Shown piece after piece: positions 36,857 to 48,710 of a stretch of DNA of 64,000 nucleotides. How positions within the stretch are numbered: position 1 is the stretch's first letter; every line of letters starts with the position of its first letter. The stretch is taken from assembly GCA_035772405.1 (NCBI GenBank), contig JAYKKM010000141.1, forward strand, positions 102,001-166,000, written 5' to 3'. The stretch comes from Chrysogorgia sp. JL179-B06. Taxonomy: Eukaryota; Cnidaria; Anthozoa; Scleralcyonacea; Chrysogorgiidae. The position numbers and the translations under genes are program-made. Below the pieces are notes generated by a model. That model made no database searches, had not been told where the DNA came from, and worked only from the letters and a program-made list of their open reading frames with translations.

Positions 36857-36960
36857 CTTAACCTGGCTGGGCAAAGATTTTCCAGTCGGACTCGTCTTCG
36901 ACGTCGGCTAAACCGCCTTAGTGTTTTTTTGTTGACGGGATTTAACCTGCGACCTCCGGT

Positions 36961-37351
36961 TCAACTCGAAATATAACTTGCCGTCTGCTCTGTTGATCTT
37001 AAAACCATCATAATCATCATATTTGGCTTAAGTTTCCTCTGGTTTTCTCTTCCTCGTCGTCCCAAGTAAAGGCCAAGGTAAAACCAAACGGTACGAAGCA
37101 ATTGTGATGGATCAGTGCTGTCGGCTGGACATAATTCGCCACTCAAACAACAACTTAATTTGCCTCTGGATTATTGGCTTTTTGTGGACCAAACCGGCGA
37201 TTTTCCCAGTTTTCCTAAGGTCTTTCACGAACGCATCTAACACTGAATTTGCTTCGGTAAAAGTAGGGTCGTCAATGATGGAAAATGGCTTGTTGTTGGG
37301 AGGATTTCTCAAGAATTTGTCAACTTTTTTATTGTAAATACGAGCCGTCAA
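36961..37351 (-). pseudogene. DUF3504 (Crypton-type recombinase-like) fragment, left arm
   Basis: On the minus strand 37351-37112 reads NNKPFSIIDDPTFTEANSVL, then DAFVKDLRKTGKIAGLVHKK. In a second frame, 37146-36961 reads LCPADSTDPSQLLRTVWFYL, then GLYLGRRGRENQRKLKPNMM. The RTVWFYLGLY-x-GRRGREN-x-R-x-LKP block is the hallmark of DUF3504, a domain of animal proteins such as ZMYM2 and QRICH1 derived from Crypton tyrosine-recombinase transposons. The region that should follow is missing, and the frames overlap with a shift, so this is a fragment. No catalytic Tyr can be assigned. Confidence 0.75.
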
Positions 37352-37837
37352 CTTGCCTAGCAGATGTAATGAAACACCTTAAAGCAAGTGTTTATCTCTG
37401 CTTTTGTCATCCCTGTGATGTACAAACCGCCAGAAAAATTGGAAGAGGTAAACAAATTCAAAATGTAATGTAATTAATTTAATTTCTACCTTTCTCTCTT
37501 CTCTTAAAACTTTACACTCGTTTTCAGTCGTTTCATGTCAAATTTAATTTCAAAACCACCCCTTATTTTGGAAAAGGCTAATTTTTAGTTTGCTTTACTT
37601 ATCATTAAATATTTTCATTCCATATCTTGTTGTTTTTTTTGGTATTATCAGTGGTATTGCATTCTCAAGAAGGGTTTTTATTTCTTGTTCAAGCTGAGCA
37701 AAACGGTCAACCATTTGGTCAACCATTTTGTATTTTTATTGCTTTCATTTACTCACCGTATATGAGCTGATATACGGTGAGTAGCTAAACCAATCAGATT
37801 GCAGAACAGCTCATATACAGTGGATGGCTATATTATA

Positions 37838-37842
<5 letters not shown>

Positions 37843-37919
<77 letters not shown>
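37843..37919. repeat. (AT)n microsatellite in the centre of palindrome P
   Basis: About 77 bp of AT. The preceding 37756-37790 holds a short hairpin (CACCGTATATGAGC, then GATATACGGTGAG). Confidence 0.95.
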
Positions 37920-37923
<4 letters not shown>

Positions 37924-38159
37924 GCCTTTTCCAAAATAAGGGGTGGTTTTGAAATTAAATTTAACATGAAATGACTGAAAACGAGTGTAAAGTTTTAAAA
38001 GAGAAGAGAGAAAGGTAGAAATTAAATTAATTACATTAAATTTTGAATTTGTTTACCTCTTCCAATTTTTCTGGCGGTTTGTACATCACAGGGATGACAA
38101 AAGCAGAGATAAACACTTGCTTTAAGGTGTTTCATACATCTGCTAGGCAAGTTGACGGC

Positions 38160-38549
38160 TCGTATTTACAATAAAAAAGTTGACAAATTCTTGAGAAATC
38201 CTCCCAACAACAAGCCATTTTCCATCATTGACGACCCTACTTTTACCGAAGCAAATTCAGTGTTTTAATAGATGCGTTCGTGAAAGACCTTAGGAAAACT
38301 GGGAAAATCGCCGGTTTGGTCCACAAAAAGCCAATATTATCCAGAGGCAAATTAAGTTGTTGTTTGACAGTGGCGAATTATGTCCAGCCGACACTGATCC
38401 ATCACAATTGCTTCGTACCGTTTGGTTTTAACCTTGGCCTTTACTTGGGACGACGAGGAAGAGAAAACCAGAGGAAACTTAAGCCAAATATGATGATTAT
38501 GATGGTTTTAAGATCAACAGAGCAGATGGCAAGTTATATATCGAGTTGA
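38160..38549 (+). pseudogene. DUF3504 (Crypton-type) fragment, right arm
   Basis: Mirror of the left-arm fragment. It starts near 38160 with the NKKVDKFLRNPPNNKPFSII block and has a shift near 38265. It then reads KDLRKTGKIAGLVHKKPI from 38280 and FNLGLYLGRRGRENQRKLKP near 38430, ending MMVLRSTEQMASYISS. Compared with the left arm a segment is frame-shifted between HKKPI and LGLY (the CPADTDPSQLLRT block is read in another frame). Neither arm carries a complete gene. Confidence 0.75.
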
Positions 38550-39003
38550 ACCGGGAGGTCGCAGGTTAAATCCCGTCAACAAAAAACCACTAAGGCGGTT
38601 TAGCCGACGTCGAAGACGAGTCCGACTGGAAAATCTTTGCCCAGCCAGGTTAAGTTCCACAAAGCTTGTACTTTTTGTCCACAAAGCTTGTACTTTTTGT
38701 CCACAAAGCTTGTACTTTGTCATAAATACGAATGTACATAAATATAATTTGCACTACGCAGTACGCATGACGGAAGTAGCAGGACGGAAGCGCCATGGCG
38801 GAAACGTCTTTGTTTATGTCATTAGTATTTAATTATTGTGGAATTGTTATATAAATTTTTGACTTATTATATATATAGTGGATGTCTATATTATAAAACA
38901 ATTATACCATTCGCTCTCGTCGTATATGGCTGATAGCCGACTCGGCGCTGCGCGCCTCGTCGGCTATCAGCTCATATACGACTCGAGCTCATGGTATAAT
39001 TGT

Positions 39004-40307
<1,304 letters not shown>

Positions 40308-40558
40308 AAGAAAAAAATAAGAATAGTTTACTCAACAAAAGAGCGGAAATAATTTCACAGTGTCGTCATCGTAATAAATTTCGCGTAATCAACGCAAACA
40401 AAGCCATGACCTCATGCTTTGTCCCCCACATACGCCCCCACTTTCCGGCAGAAAGCCTATAAATAAGCGGTCACCCCTTTCGATATTGTCACTGCCTGAA
40501 GATTCTTTTACAGATGAAACAAGTTGTAGCAGACCAGTTTTGAGGTAAGCGAAAATCT
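40308..40558 (+). other. 3' untranslated region and terminus of Penelope-like element B
   Basis: It ends with TTTTGAGGTAAGCGAAAATC right before (AT)n. The terminal 60 bp recur as a hairpin at 23091-23209 and as a solo end at 23025-23060. Confidence 0.8.
40492..40532 (+). ncRNA. Hammerhead ribozyme motif, Penelope-like element B
   Basis: Stem I CTGC/GCAG (4 bp) encloses CTGAAGA (40496-40502), a weak stem II with TCT/AGA, GAAA (40516-40519), stem III ACA/TGT with loop AGT, and cleavage triplet GTA ending at 40528. All core residues agree with CUGANGA, GAAA and UH. The same motif occurs at 23146-23186. Confidence 0.78.
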
Positions 40559-40589
<31 letters not shown>

Positions 40590-40593
40590 CCAG

Positions 40594-40699
40594 CATGGTG
40601 ATATTATTTAAATACTATAGTATATAATTGTGTATTTATATACACAATGCCATGCCTTGTTGCACATACATGGCTTTTGTATTAATATCTGCACTAGGC

Positions 40700-40732
<33 letters not shown>
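40594..40732 (+). mobile_element. Helitron copy H6, part 2
   Basis: It restarts with CATGGTGATATTATTTAAAT, a repeat of 36277-36308, and goes on with ACACAATGCCATGCCTTGTT and CTGCACTAGGCATTTATTAT, matching H2 near 61670-61740. It ends in the (ATT)n tract (40699-40732) that H2 also has at 61725-61820. Confidence 0.8.
40699..40732. repeat. (ATT)n microsatellite
   Basis: About 34 bp of ATT. It is the 3' flank of the first minus-strand R4/Dong-like LINE. Confidence 0.95.
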
Positions 40733-40733
<1 letters not shown>

Positions 40734-43465
40734 TGTTTTGTGTTTCACGGTAAAGGTATACCGGTATTTAATCCTCACTGACAGGTTTCTTCACTTAAGC
40801 CAGTGATTCTTCTGACGTTCTTCGCTACATCGCTAGTACCTTTCGGAGGATGTTGGCTGTGCCTAGTAGCACTGAGTGTTGTAAGATATTCAAATCATAG
40901 GGGATATCTAGTTTTTTGAGGTAGGACTGTAGATCCTTTGGTACCACTACCGTCGTTTTATTCCACATTCTGGCCACTTCCAGTCGTAGTTCAGAATAGT
41001 TGTCTAATTTCTCAAATTTCTTCTGCACTAGGTTGTGATCGCCGGGGTTTGCCACATCAATAATTGTACACTCGTTCTTCTCCTTATTCACTACGATGAT
41101 GTCTGGTCTTCTGTGCTTGATTTCCCGATCTGTTTGAATATTGAAGTCCCATAGGATTTTAACCCTCTCATTCTCTACCACACTGTCCACTTTGTGCTGG
41201 TACCATTTCTCACTGACTTTTAAGCCGTACTTTAGAAAGTACGAACCTGAACCGAACTACGTACTGAACCTGCATTGGTCCCTATGTAGACATAGGGACC
41301 AATGCAGGTTCAGGCATACTTTATCGTGTCTCCTCTTATAATCTTTATTTGCCAGCGTGCTACATGCACTTACAATATGCATTACACTTTCTACCTTTTC
41401 GCCACATAACCTACATTTATCTGAGACATTCAATCCGTATATACTCTTCTTAATGGAGTTTGTATTTAACGCTTGATCTTGTGCAGCAGTTATCAGGCTT
41501 TCTGTTTCACGTTTGAGATAGCCTTTACTTAACCAATTCCACGATTCTTCTGTTTTCAGATCCTTTGTATCTCTCTCAAACTGCACGTGGAGTTTCATGC
41601 TTTCCACCTCCTTTTTCTTCTCAGCATCTACCCTTTTCTTGTAATCTTCTTTCCCTTCTACTTGTTCTTTAATTATTCCTTCTTCCTTTGCAACTCCTTT
41701 CAGTAGGGTTTCTTCACTGTTTACTATTAAGTGATGTATATAGTTTTTTTTTCAATTCACTCGCGATGCATTCTTCAACGCTGATCAAACCTCTTCCTCC
41801 TTCTTTTCTCTTGATGTATATCCTTCGCACATTTGACTTAGGATGGATGGCGTGGTATGCACTCATCATTCTTCGGGTATGCCTGTCTAACTCCCAGGTC
41901 TCATTCTTTGTCCACCCAATGAATGCTGCACTGTATCGTATCACTGCCACCGCCCATGAGTTGATTGCCAAGAAAAGATTTCGACCATTAAGCTTGCTCT
42001 TAAGCAGAAGTCTTAGTCTCCTCAAGTAGATATCTTTGACTTTAGCTTTCATTTCAGCACACGTGATAGTATCAATCTCCAACACACCAAGGTATTTATA
42101 CCCTTCGCAGTCAGGCTCCGTCATTTCTTCTCCATCCGGGAGTTTAATGCCCCGACTTTCCACCCTTCGTCCCCTCTTCAATGTCACTACTGCACACTTG
42201 GATATCCCAAACTCCATACCAATATCAGTAGTACATTGTCGGATGGTTTGCACCAGTGAATCAACTTCATTGTCATTTCTGGCGAAGACTTTAAGGTCAT
42301 CCATAAATAACATGTGATTGATCATTGGGCCATTTTTCTCCAGTTTATATCCCATTCCTGTCTCTCGTAGCACATGTGTCACTGGTATTAGCGCGATCAC
42401 GAACAACAAGGGTGAGAAAGAGTCTCCTTGGAAGATGCCCCTGTTAATGTTCACTGGGCCTAGACACTCCCCATTAGAGTACAGGTTGGTTCTCCATTTG
42501 GTCATACTCTGGACATCAGGTCAATCACATTGTCTGCTATGCCAAACATTTGCAATGTTTTAATTATCCAAGAATGTGGTACCATGTCATATGCCTTTTT
42601 ATAATCTATCTATAGGTTTGTTCTTCTTCGTTTGCAATTTTTCAGTACACATTTATCAATGGAGAGATGGTCCTTTGACATCCTTTTCTGCAGCCTTTCT
42701 GTTCATCAGGGAGAAGGTTGTTTTGTTCTAAGTGGGAGTAAGTTTTTTCACTAATCATAGCTGTCAACAGTTTCCATAAAAGGTTCAGGCATGCAATTGG
42801 TCTGTAATTATTCGCCTCTGATCCTTTCCTAGGGTCTTTCATTAACAATATAGTTCGTCCTTCTACCATCCAATCAGGTACATTTCGCGTTGTTATACAT
42901 TCATCCAGAACTTTTGCCAAACACTTATGGAGACAGGTAAAGTTTTTTAACCAATAGCCTTGTATACCATCAGGACCTGGTCCCTTCCAGTTGGGCATGT
43001 TTCTTACTTGTTGTGCAACATTCTCATGTGTAATGTTAATATCCTTCTGCTTATCTACTTCTACTTTTTCCTCAATCCTACGAATCCATTCTGCTCGATC
43101 ATTATGGTTAACATTAGTTCCACAAATATTCGACCAAAACTTTGTTGCCTCTTCAGGGTTTGGTGATGCTGTTCTCATTTTTTCACCTTGAAGCGAATTA
43201 AAGAACATACCTTGGTTTGATGAAAACAGACGATTATCCTGGAACTGCTTGACTTTTTTTACATATCTTTTAACATATCTTTTAACATTTCATTCACTTT
43301 TGCAGTCTCCTTTCTTAATCTAACTCGATCAACATTTCTTAGGTTTTGTACCTCCTTCATTTCTTTACTTCCCAGTATCACTTTCAGTCTCTGTAATAGT
43401 ATTTGGCTTTCTTTGTCCAACTCGGTTCCATCCAATCGATCTCCTTGCCTGGCTCCTTCTCCTTC
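40733..43465 (-). pseudogene. R4/Dong-like LINE copy 2 (minus strand)
   Basis: Frames at 43455-42642, 42505-41714, 41607-41257 and 41190-40825 join with frameshifts. In order they give FWSNICGTNVNHNDRAEWIR, NWKGPGPDGIQGYWLKNFTC and NNYRPIACLNLLWKLLTAMI (start of RT), [17 protein letters not shown] and HMLFMDDLKVFARN (catalytic FMDD intact). They continue with FLAINSWAVAVIRYSAAFIG, IYIKRKEGGRGLISVEECIA, a zinc knuckle (CRLCGEKVESVMHIVSACS) and the endonuclease RRPDIIVVN...CTIIDVANPGD near 41085. The C-terminus is VLLGTANILRKVLA at 40840. A short inverted duplication near 41250-41305 has scrambled the NLHWSL block. It is 5' truncated at (ATT)n. Confidence 0.88.
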
Positions 43466-43497
43466 TCGTTATTATTATTATTATTATTATTATTATT
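43466..43497. repeat. (ATT)n microsatellite between the two LINEs
   Basis: About 30 bp of ATT. It forms the 5' flank of LINE copy 2 and the 3' flank of LINE copy 3. Confidence 0.95.
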
Positions 43498-46358
43498 GAA
43501 AGTTTATCTCTGTATATTATACAGGAAGTTCTGTAGGGCATCGGGCCACAGCCTGTGGTGCCCTAGTTCTTATAATCTCGCCTTGGCACAGTTCTTATGT
43601 GTCCAGTACTTTTCTTAGAATTTTTCCCGAACCCAGCAAGCAAACACGTCGCAGCATTTCCACACTATATGGTATTTCCAGTTGATTCAACCACTTTTCA
43701 AATCCCTTTGATATTGTCCCTAATGCACCTATAATTATCGGTATGATTTTAACCGACCGACAGTTCCAAATTCGCTTGATTTCGATTTTCAAATCATGGT
43801 AATTTTCCACTTTCTCTCTCTCCTTGCTTACAATTCTTGTATCAAAGGGGCAGGCGACATCGATAATCCAGCAAGATCTTTCTTCTTTGTTTAGTAACAG
43901 AATATCGGGTTTGTTGTGTTCAATATGGTGGTCCGTTTGGATCTTAAAATCCCACAACAGCTTGAACTTTTCTGAGTCACAAACTGGTTCCGGCTTGTGA
44001 TCATACCATTTCTCTGTCCTTGTAAACCCATATTTCTCACTTAACTTCCAATGGATAACCTGAGCCACCCTGTCATGTCTCCATAACTTATATTGTTTCT
44101 GTGCCAGCGCGGTGCACTCTGCCAAAATATGACTTACTGTTTCCTCCCTCGTTCCGCACATTCTACATGCTGGAGATACGTCTTGCTTGTCAATACGTTT
44201 CTTCACACTGTTTGTCCGCAGAGCCTGATCCTGTGCAGCCATGAGAAATCCTTCACTTTCTCTTTTCAACTTCCCTCTCTTAAGCCATTCCCACGATTTC
44301 TGATCTCTAGTTTGTTCAGTGCCTCTTACAAATTGTCCATGGAGGGGCTTTTCGTGATACCTTTGGGCATGCTCTTTCGAATACGAAACCTTATCTTTAT
44401 CCGGCTCTCTTTCTTTTAATATTTTCTCTTTACCCACAGCTTTCAGCATCCTTTCCTGGGAGGCCTGTATATACTCGCTTAGGTTATTGACCTCAACATT
44501 CACACATTCCTCGATGCTTATCATTCCCCGTCCACCTTTTGATCTTTTAACATACAGCCTATCGACATCGGCCTGGGGATGCAGCGTACGATATATGGTC
44601 ATAAGTTTTCGTGTTTTCCGATCCATTTGTTGCAGTTCTGCTTTGGTCCAATCTATGATTCCAGCTCCGTATCTGATTATTGCTCTTGTATTTATTGCTT
44701 TAATTGTGTTTCCTCCATTTAGCTTAGACTTAAGTATCGTTCTCAATCTACGGAAATATTCTTTCTGGATCTTTTCCTTCATTTCAGCATGCTTTATATC
44801 GTCCGCCTCTAACACACCGAAATATTTATATCCTTCGTTGTCCTCGCTTTTCAGTGACCGTATCTTTTTTCCACCAGGAAGATGGATTCCTTCACTTTGA
44901 ATCACTTTTCCTCGCTTCATAGTCAGTGTTGCGCATTTGGATATCCCAAATTCCATTCGTATATCCAATTCTAACTGATTGAATTAGGGAATCTACTTGG
45001 TTTTCATTTTCCCCGTAGAGTTTGAGATCGTCCATAAAAATCATATAAATCAAATGATTAACCAGTCCACTGCCACCTCCAAGGTCATACCCCATCTTTA
45101 TTTTTCGCAGCACTAGAGTTAGTGGGATTAGAGAGATTACAAATAGTATCGGGGAAAGGCTATCTCCCTGGAAGATTCCTCTTTTTATGTGTATTTCACC
45201 CAATACTGTACTTCCTGCTGATAGCGTTGTCTTCCATTGGCACATACTGTTCTGGATTAGTTCAATCAAATTCTGTGCTACACCAAATATCGTCATGCAG
45301 TGAAGTATCCATGAGTGTGGTACCATGTCAAAAGCTTTTTTGTAATCCACCCAAGCCATTGCGAGCCCTGTTTTCCTTCTTTTGCAGTTTTTGATAATCA
45401 ATTTGTCAATTAGTAGTTGGTCCTTTGTCCCTTTTGATTTTCTTCGACAACCTTTCTGTTCTTCCGGAAGAAGATGCTTTTCTTCGAGATGTTCATACAT
45501 CTTATCCGCCAACACTCCTGTTAGCAACTTTCACATAACTGGTAAGCAGGTAATTGGTCTGAAGTTAGTCACCTCACCTCCCTTATCTTTATCTTTCATT
45601 ACCAGCACCGTCCTCCCCTTCGTCATCCAATCTGGTACAGAATTGTGTTGTAGGCAATCATTCAGTTGACTTGCAATTCTCCCTTTCAATGAAGTAAAGT
45701 TCTTGATCCAATATCCTTGCATACCATCTGGACCTGGTGATTTCCAGTTCGGCATTTTTTTTAGTTGTTTCTCAATTACGTCTACTGTCAAATCAATATT
45801 TTCTTGCTTTTCAATCAATTAGATCATTCCCCAGTTCTTTAATCCATTCTGCCTCACTGTTATGTTCTGTGCTTTTCCCCCAGATGCTATCCCAGAAGTT
45901 TCTGCTCTCGTCGGCATCTGGTATGATGTTATCCCTCTCTACTCCTTCCATATCTTCAAAAAGCCTTCTCTGGTTGGATTCGAACAGTCTATTTTGATTG
46001 TAAAATTTACCTCTGTCCTCGTATCTCTTCAGTTTTGCAGCTTGTGCTGTCAGTCTCTGTTTCAGCTCCTCCAGCACTACCTGGTATCTTTTTCTGGGGA
46101 TATTGTATTTCTTTCTCATTTGTTGTTTAATATCGTTCCTTGTGCAATTTCCTGATTTTATCCTGTCTAATCTACTAATATCTTGTCTAAGTTGTTTTAT
46201 CTTTTGTTGTATCCTTCTCTTCCACCATGGTTCTTCATTCTTCCTGGTTTGTCTCTTGATGCCCAACGTTCTCCCAACAACTACAGCCGCTGCATTTAAT
46301 AGCGTAATGGTATCAGTTATTGTCTTTGTGTTTATGAAAGCAACAATTGAAAGCAACA
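43498..46358 (-). pseudogene. R4/Dong-like LINE copy 3 (minus strand, best preserved)
   Basis: Four frames (46359-45811, 45818-45531, 45527-44892, 44968-43595) cover most of the pol ORF with only about three shifts. N-terminal region: TRKNEEPWWKRRIQQKIKQL and [124 protein letters not shown]. Thumb and later: NTIKAINTRAIIRYGAGIID, YVKRSKGGRGMISIEECVN. Zinc knuckle: CRMCGTREETVSHILAEC. Endonuclease: HNKPDILLL...CWIIDVACPFD near 43850. C-terminus: VCLLGSGKILRKVL. The endonuclease downstream of the RT identifies an RLE-type LINE. The 5' end is lost at (TTA)n. Confidence 0.9.
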
Positions 46359-46433
<75 letters not shown>

Positions 46434-46455
46434 AATAATAATAATAATAATAATA
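46359..46455. repeat. (ATT)n/(AAT)n microsatellite
   Basis: About 72 bp of ATT followed by about 24 bp of AAT. It is the 5' flank of LINE copy 3 and part of Helitron H6. Confidence 0.95.
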
Positions 46456-46572
46456 CAATAATATTTATGGATAGCCCCAGACTTCAATGCTAACACTGGT
46501 ATCGATGGGCGTCTTGTTTTCTGACAAATTACAATTATTACAAATATAAACATATTTATATATGTACAGTAC

Positions 46573-46573
<1 letters not shown>
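46456..46573 (+). mobile_element. Helitron copy H6, part 3
   Basis: CAATAATATTTATGGATAGC, CAATGCTAACACTGGTATC and CTTGTTTTCTGACAAATTAC match H2 at 61811-61940. It breaks off at ATGTACAGTACAAT, where a new (AAT)n tract begins, so the 3' end of H6 is missing. Confidence 0.78.

Positions 46574-46613
<40 letters not shown>
46574..46613. repeat. (AAT)n microsatellite
   Basis: About 40 bp of AAT. Confidence 0.95.
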
Positions 46614-46618
<5 letters not shown>

Positions 46619-47244
46619 TATTTGAGAGGGTAAACGCTAAACAGTTACAACACTGATAAACCTGCAGCCCTCAAATATTAAAATATGAAAGTACAACCTT
46701 AAAAAACTGTCGGACAAGCAACGTATACCGTGGCCAACATGGTGATAGCAGACAACAGTGGCCAAATTAACCGTGATATATGGAATAATTACGTTAAACA
46801 AGTTTACGAACATCGCGTTTATACGTTACCTATACCCAGGCACAAACTTTAGCCTCCAGTTCACAATGGGGCCAGCCGCCCCCCAATAATTTGCTCTGCC
46901 GCTTTCTTGCCAGATTAGATATTTTAAACTTGCTGGAAATTACTCTCAGAAGTCAGGAAATCCTATTTAAGAGATCCTAATTTCAAAGATTTTCCGGGGT
47001 GCCATGCCCCCGAACACCCCCAGTAGTGCAGTAACATTACTGCCCCCCCTCCCCCCAATTGACTTTCTCTTGCTACGGCCCTGCAATGTGCATAAAAAGA
47101 AACTTTCAAAGGCATTCAAATGAGCACACTTCCTGAAGATAATCTACAGTATAAAGAATACTAATTACTTTTAGCAGCATTGCGTTTTTATACACATTGT
47201 AGCATAGACGGTTATATATTATAAATTGTGTCACACATACAAAC
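46614..47244. other. ZC3H15 intron; possible hAT-like MITE end
   Basis: On the minus strand at 47083 CAGGGCCGTAGCAAGAGAAA looks like a hAT-type end. An opposite end near 46840-46870 (CACAATGGGGCCAGCC) is too weak to pair with confidence. No coding. Confidence 0.4.
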
Positions 47245-47326
47245 CTTTGGACAGTTTTGTTCCTACTGGTTTAAAAAGCTGATTGAGCTCTTCAGCTTCT
47301 TTCTTCTTCTTCTCTTGGTCAGATTT
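47245..47326 (-). CDS. ZC3H15: ZC3H15 exon upstream of first zinc finger
   Basis: An 82-nt exon on the minus strand with acceptor TTCGCAG and donor GTTTGT. It reads KSDQEKKKKEAEELNQLFKP, then VGTKLSK, and ends with a G that is completed to GAT by exon 29506-29658, giving LSK-DADPKS. The family has the block KKKELQELNELFKPV followed shortly by [11 protein letters not shown] at this position, so identity and splice phase both support it. It is lysine- and glutamate-rich and probably a coiled, charged linker. The next intron (47327-48686) is about 1.4 kb and contains a hairpin MITE and a LINE fragment. Confidence 0.9.
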
Positions 47327-47437
47327 CTGCGAATGAACAAACAAGTTCGGAAACAGAGAGATAGGAGTAAGTATTTCTAGATAGCGCATGATTCCAGAAT
47401 GTAAACAAAAACAATTATATGGTGAATGGTAATTTAA

Positions 47438-47537
47438 GCAATAGCCATTTTACGGAATTTACTTCAATGAGCATGAACAATGAAATACATTTCATTGTTC
47501 ATGCTCATTAAAGCAATTTCTGTAAAATGTCTATTGC
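47438..47537. mobile_element. Hairpin MITE, about 100 bp
   Basis: AGCAATAGCCATTTTACGGA pairs with the inverse near 47537 (TGTAAAATGTCTATTGCT). Pairing continues through AATGAGCATGAACAATGAAAT/ATTTCATTGTTCATGCTCATT with a tiny loop. Confidence 0.88.
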
Positions 47538-47689
47538 TGAAATAATATGCTGAAATACGCTGAAATGCATATGCATATTGGAGTTGTTTCGTGGACATTG
47601 ACGCAAATTCTGAAAGACTCTATTGCCCACTACTTTATTTTCGAATGAGGGTATTCACTAACAACAAAACAAGGTGGACCTGTTGGCTT

Positions 47690-47990
47690 TCCTGGTGCGA
47701 ACTTTGCTCTATTTCGGCGTTGATGGTATCGTACTTGCTAATGACACTGCCCAAATAGTAGAATTATCTATCTACGAGTTTCAGCGGCTGGTCGTTGATT
47801 GTGATACGAGTCTCCACATGCGAGAAATCCGGTTTCGGTTGGAACAAAACTTCGGGTTTTGATTTTCGACACTGCCAATTGTGAAAACTCTAGCCTGCAT
47901 GTCATCGTAGAACGACCGAATAATGTTGGTCAATTTCTTAGGGAGACCGACGCGCTGAAGGAGCTTCCACGCGCAGGGTTATTTAAGCGT
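47690..47990 (-). pseudogene. RTE/Jockey-like LINE reverse transcriptase fragment
   Basis: On the minus strand near 47970-47880 it reads LLQRVGLPKKLTNIIRSFY, then DDMQARVFTIGSVEN, a block found just before the catalytic region of RTE/Jockey-like reverse transcriptases. Then, after loss of the catalytic core, KPEVLFQPKPDFSHVETRIT and INDQPLKLVD, followed by a shifted YYLGSVIS-like sequence. Both flanks of the RT core are present but the core itself is deleted. Only 300 bp remain, in an intron of ZC3H15. Confidence 0.6.
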
Positions 47991-48686
47991 CCACTTGGAG
48001 GGTTATTTTAACTCCCCGGAAATAACAGTGTATACAAAGTCATAACTACATTTACTAAAACTTACTAGTTGTCTAATGCCAATGCTGCAATCTAGTTGCC
48101 TACAACACAGTACATAATGTATCGATCAACACCTATCGCCAATCCCCGATTCTTGTTGGTTAATCCAAACAATATCTACATCCGCCGATAGTTCATGATT
48201 CGGGAAGGAGCAAGCGGTCAAACGTCAACCATGGCGTCTTCAGATTTGCCGTGATGGAAATTAGCTAAGATTTTAAGGAAAATTACTTGCGTAGAGAGAA
48301 CAAAAACAGCAAACAAATGAATTTACTTGGGTTCGTTTATACGAAATAACTGGTGACAAAACGCATTTCAAGATCTCGCTCGCTTTACTTTACTTTAGTT
48401 CGCTGCCTAAATTTATGGCAAAAACGAATGTTCCTTTCAATATTTTTCAACAATTCTACATCAGCGCGATATAAATATATTTTAATATTGTGAAAGAAAA
48501 TTTCTATTAATCTGTCAAACGAAAGTTTTTGTTTAATTTGCTTATGCTTCTCTCGTCGATTTATATGATTTATCTATTTATTTTATATGATTCACTCGCT
48601 CGTTCATTCAATAGCATATCACAACTCATGCGTAAAAATCGTAGGCATGCATTTATACTGAAGTAATCTATACAAACAGAACGTAC
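47991..48686. other. ZC3H15 intron, unassigned
   Basis: 48110-48190 shares phrases with 9460-9545 (see the entry at 9293). Nothing else recognised. Confidence 0.4.
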
Positions 48687-48710
48687 CTTGGTATCCACAT
48701 CTTGAGCAAG
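48687..48710 (-). CDS. ZC3H15: ZC3H15 putative 24-nt micro-exon
   Basis: On the minus strand ATTTTTAG precedes CTTGCTCAAGATGTGGATAC CAAG, and a good donor GTACGT follows. It encodes LAQDVDTK in phase 0 at both ends, so it can join directly to the exon starting KSDQEKKKK. The family has a short, variable charged stretch here. The exon is very small, so it rests on splice sites, phase and position rather than on sequence identity. Confidence 0.6.

Noticed and set aside
44093..44900. Plus-strand ORFs opposite LINE copy 3 (also at 41.7-42.6 and 45.1-46.4 kb)
   Set aside because: Antisense shadows of the LINE polyprotein.
46332..46574. Poly-Asn and poly-Tyr ORFs
   Set aside because: Translations of ATT/AAT repeats.
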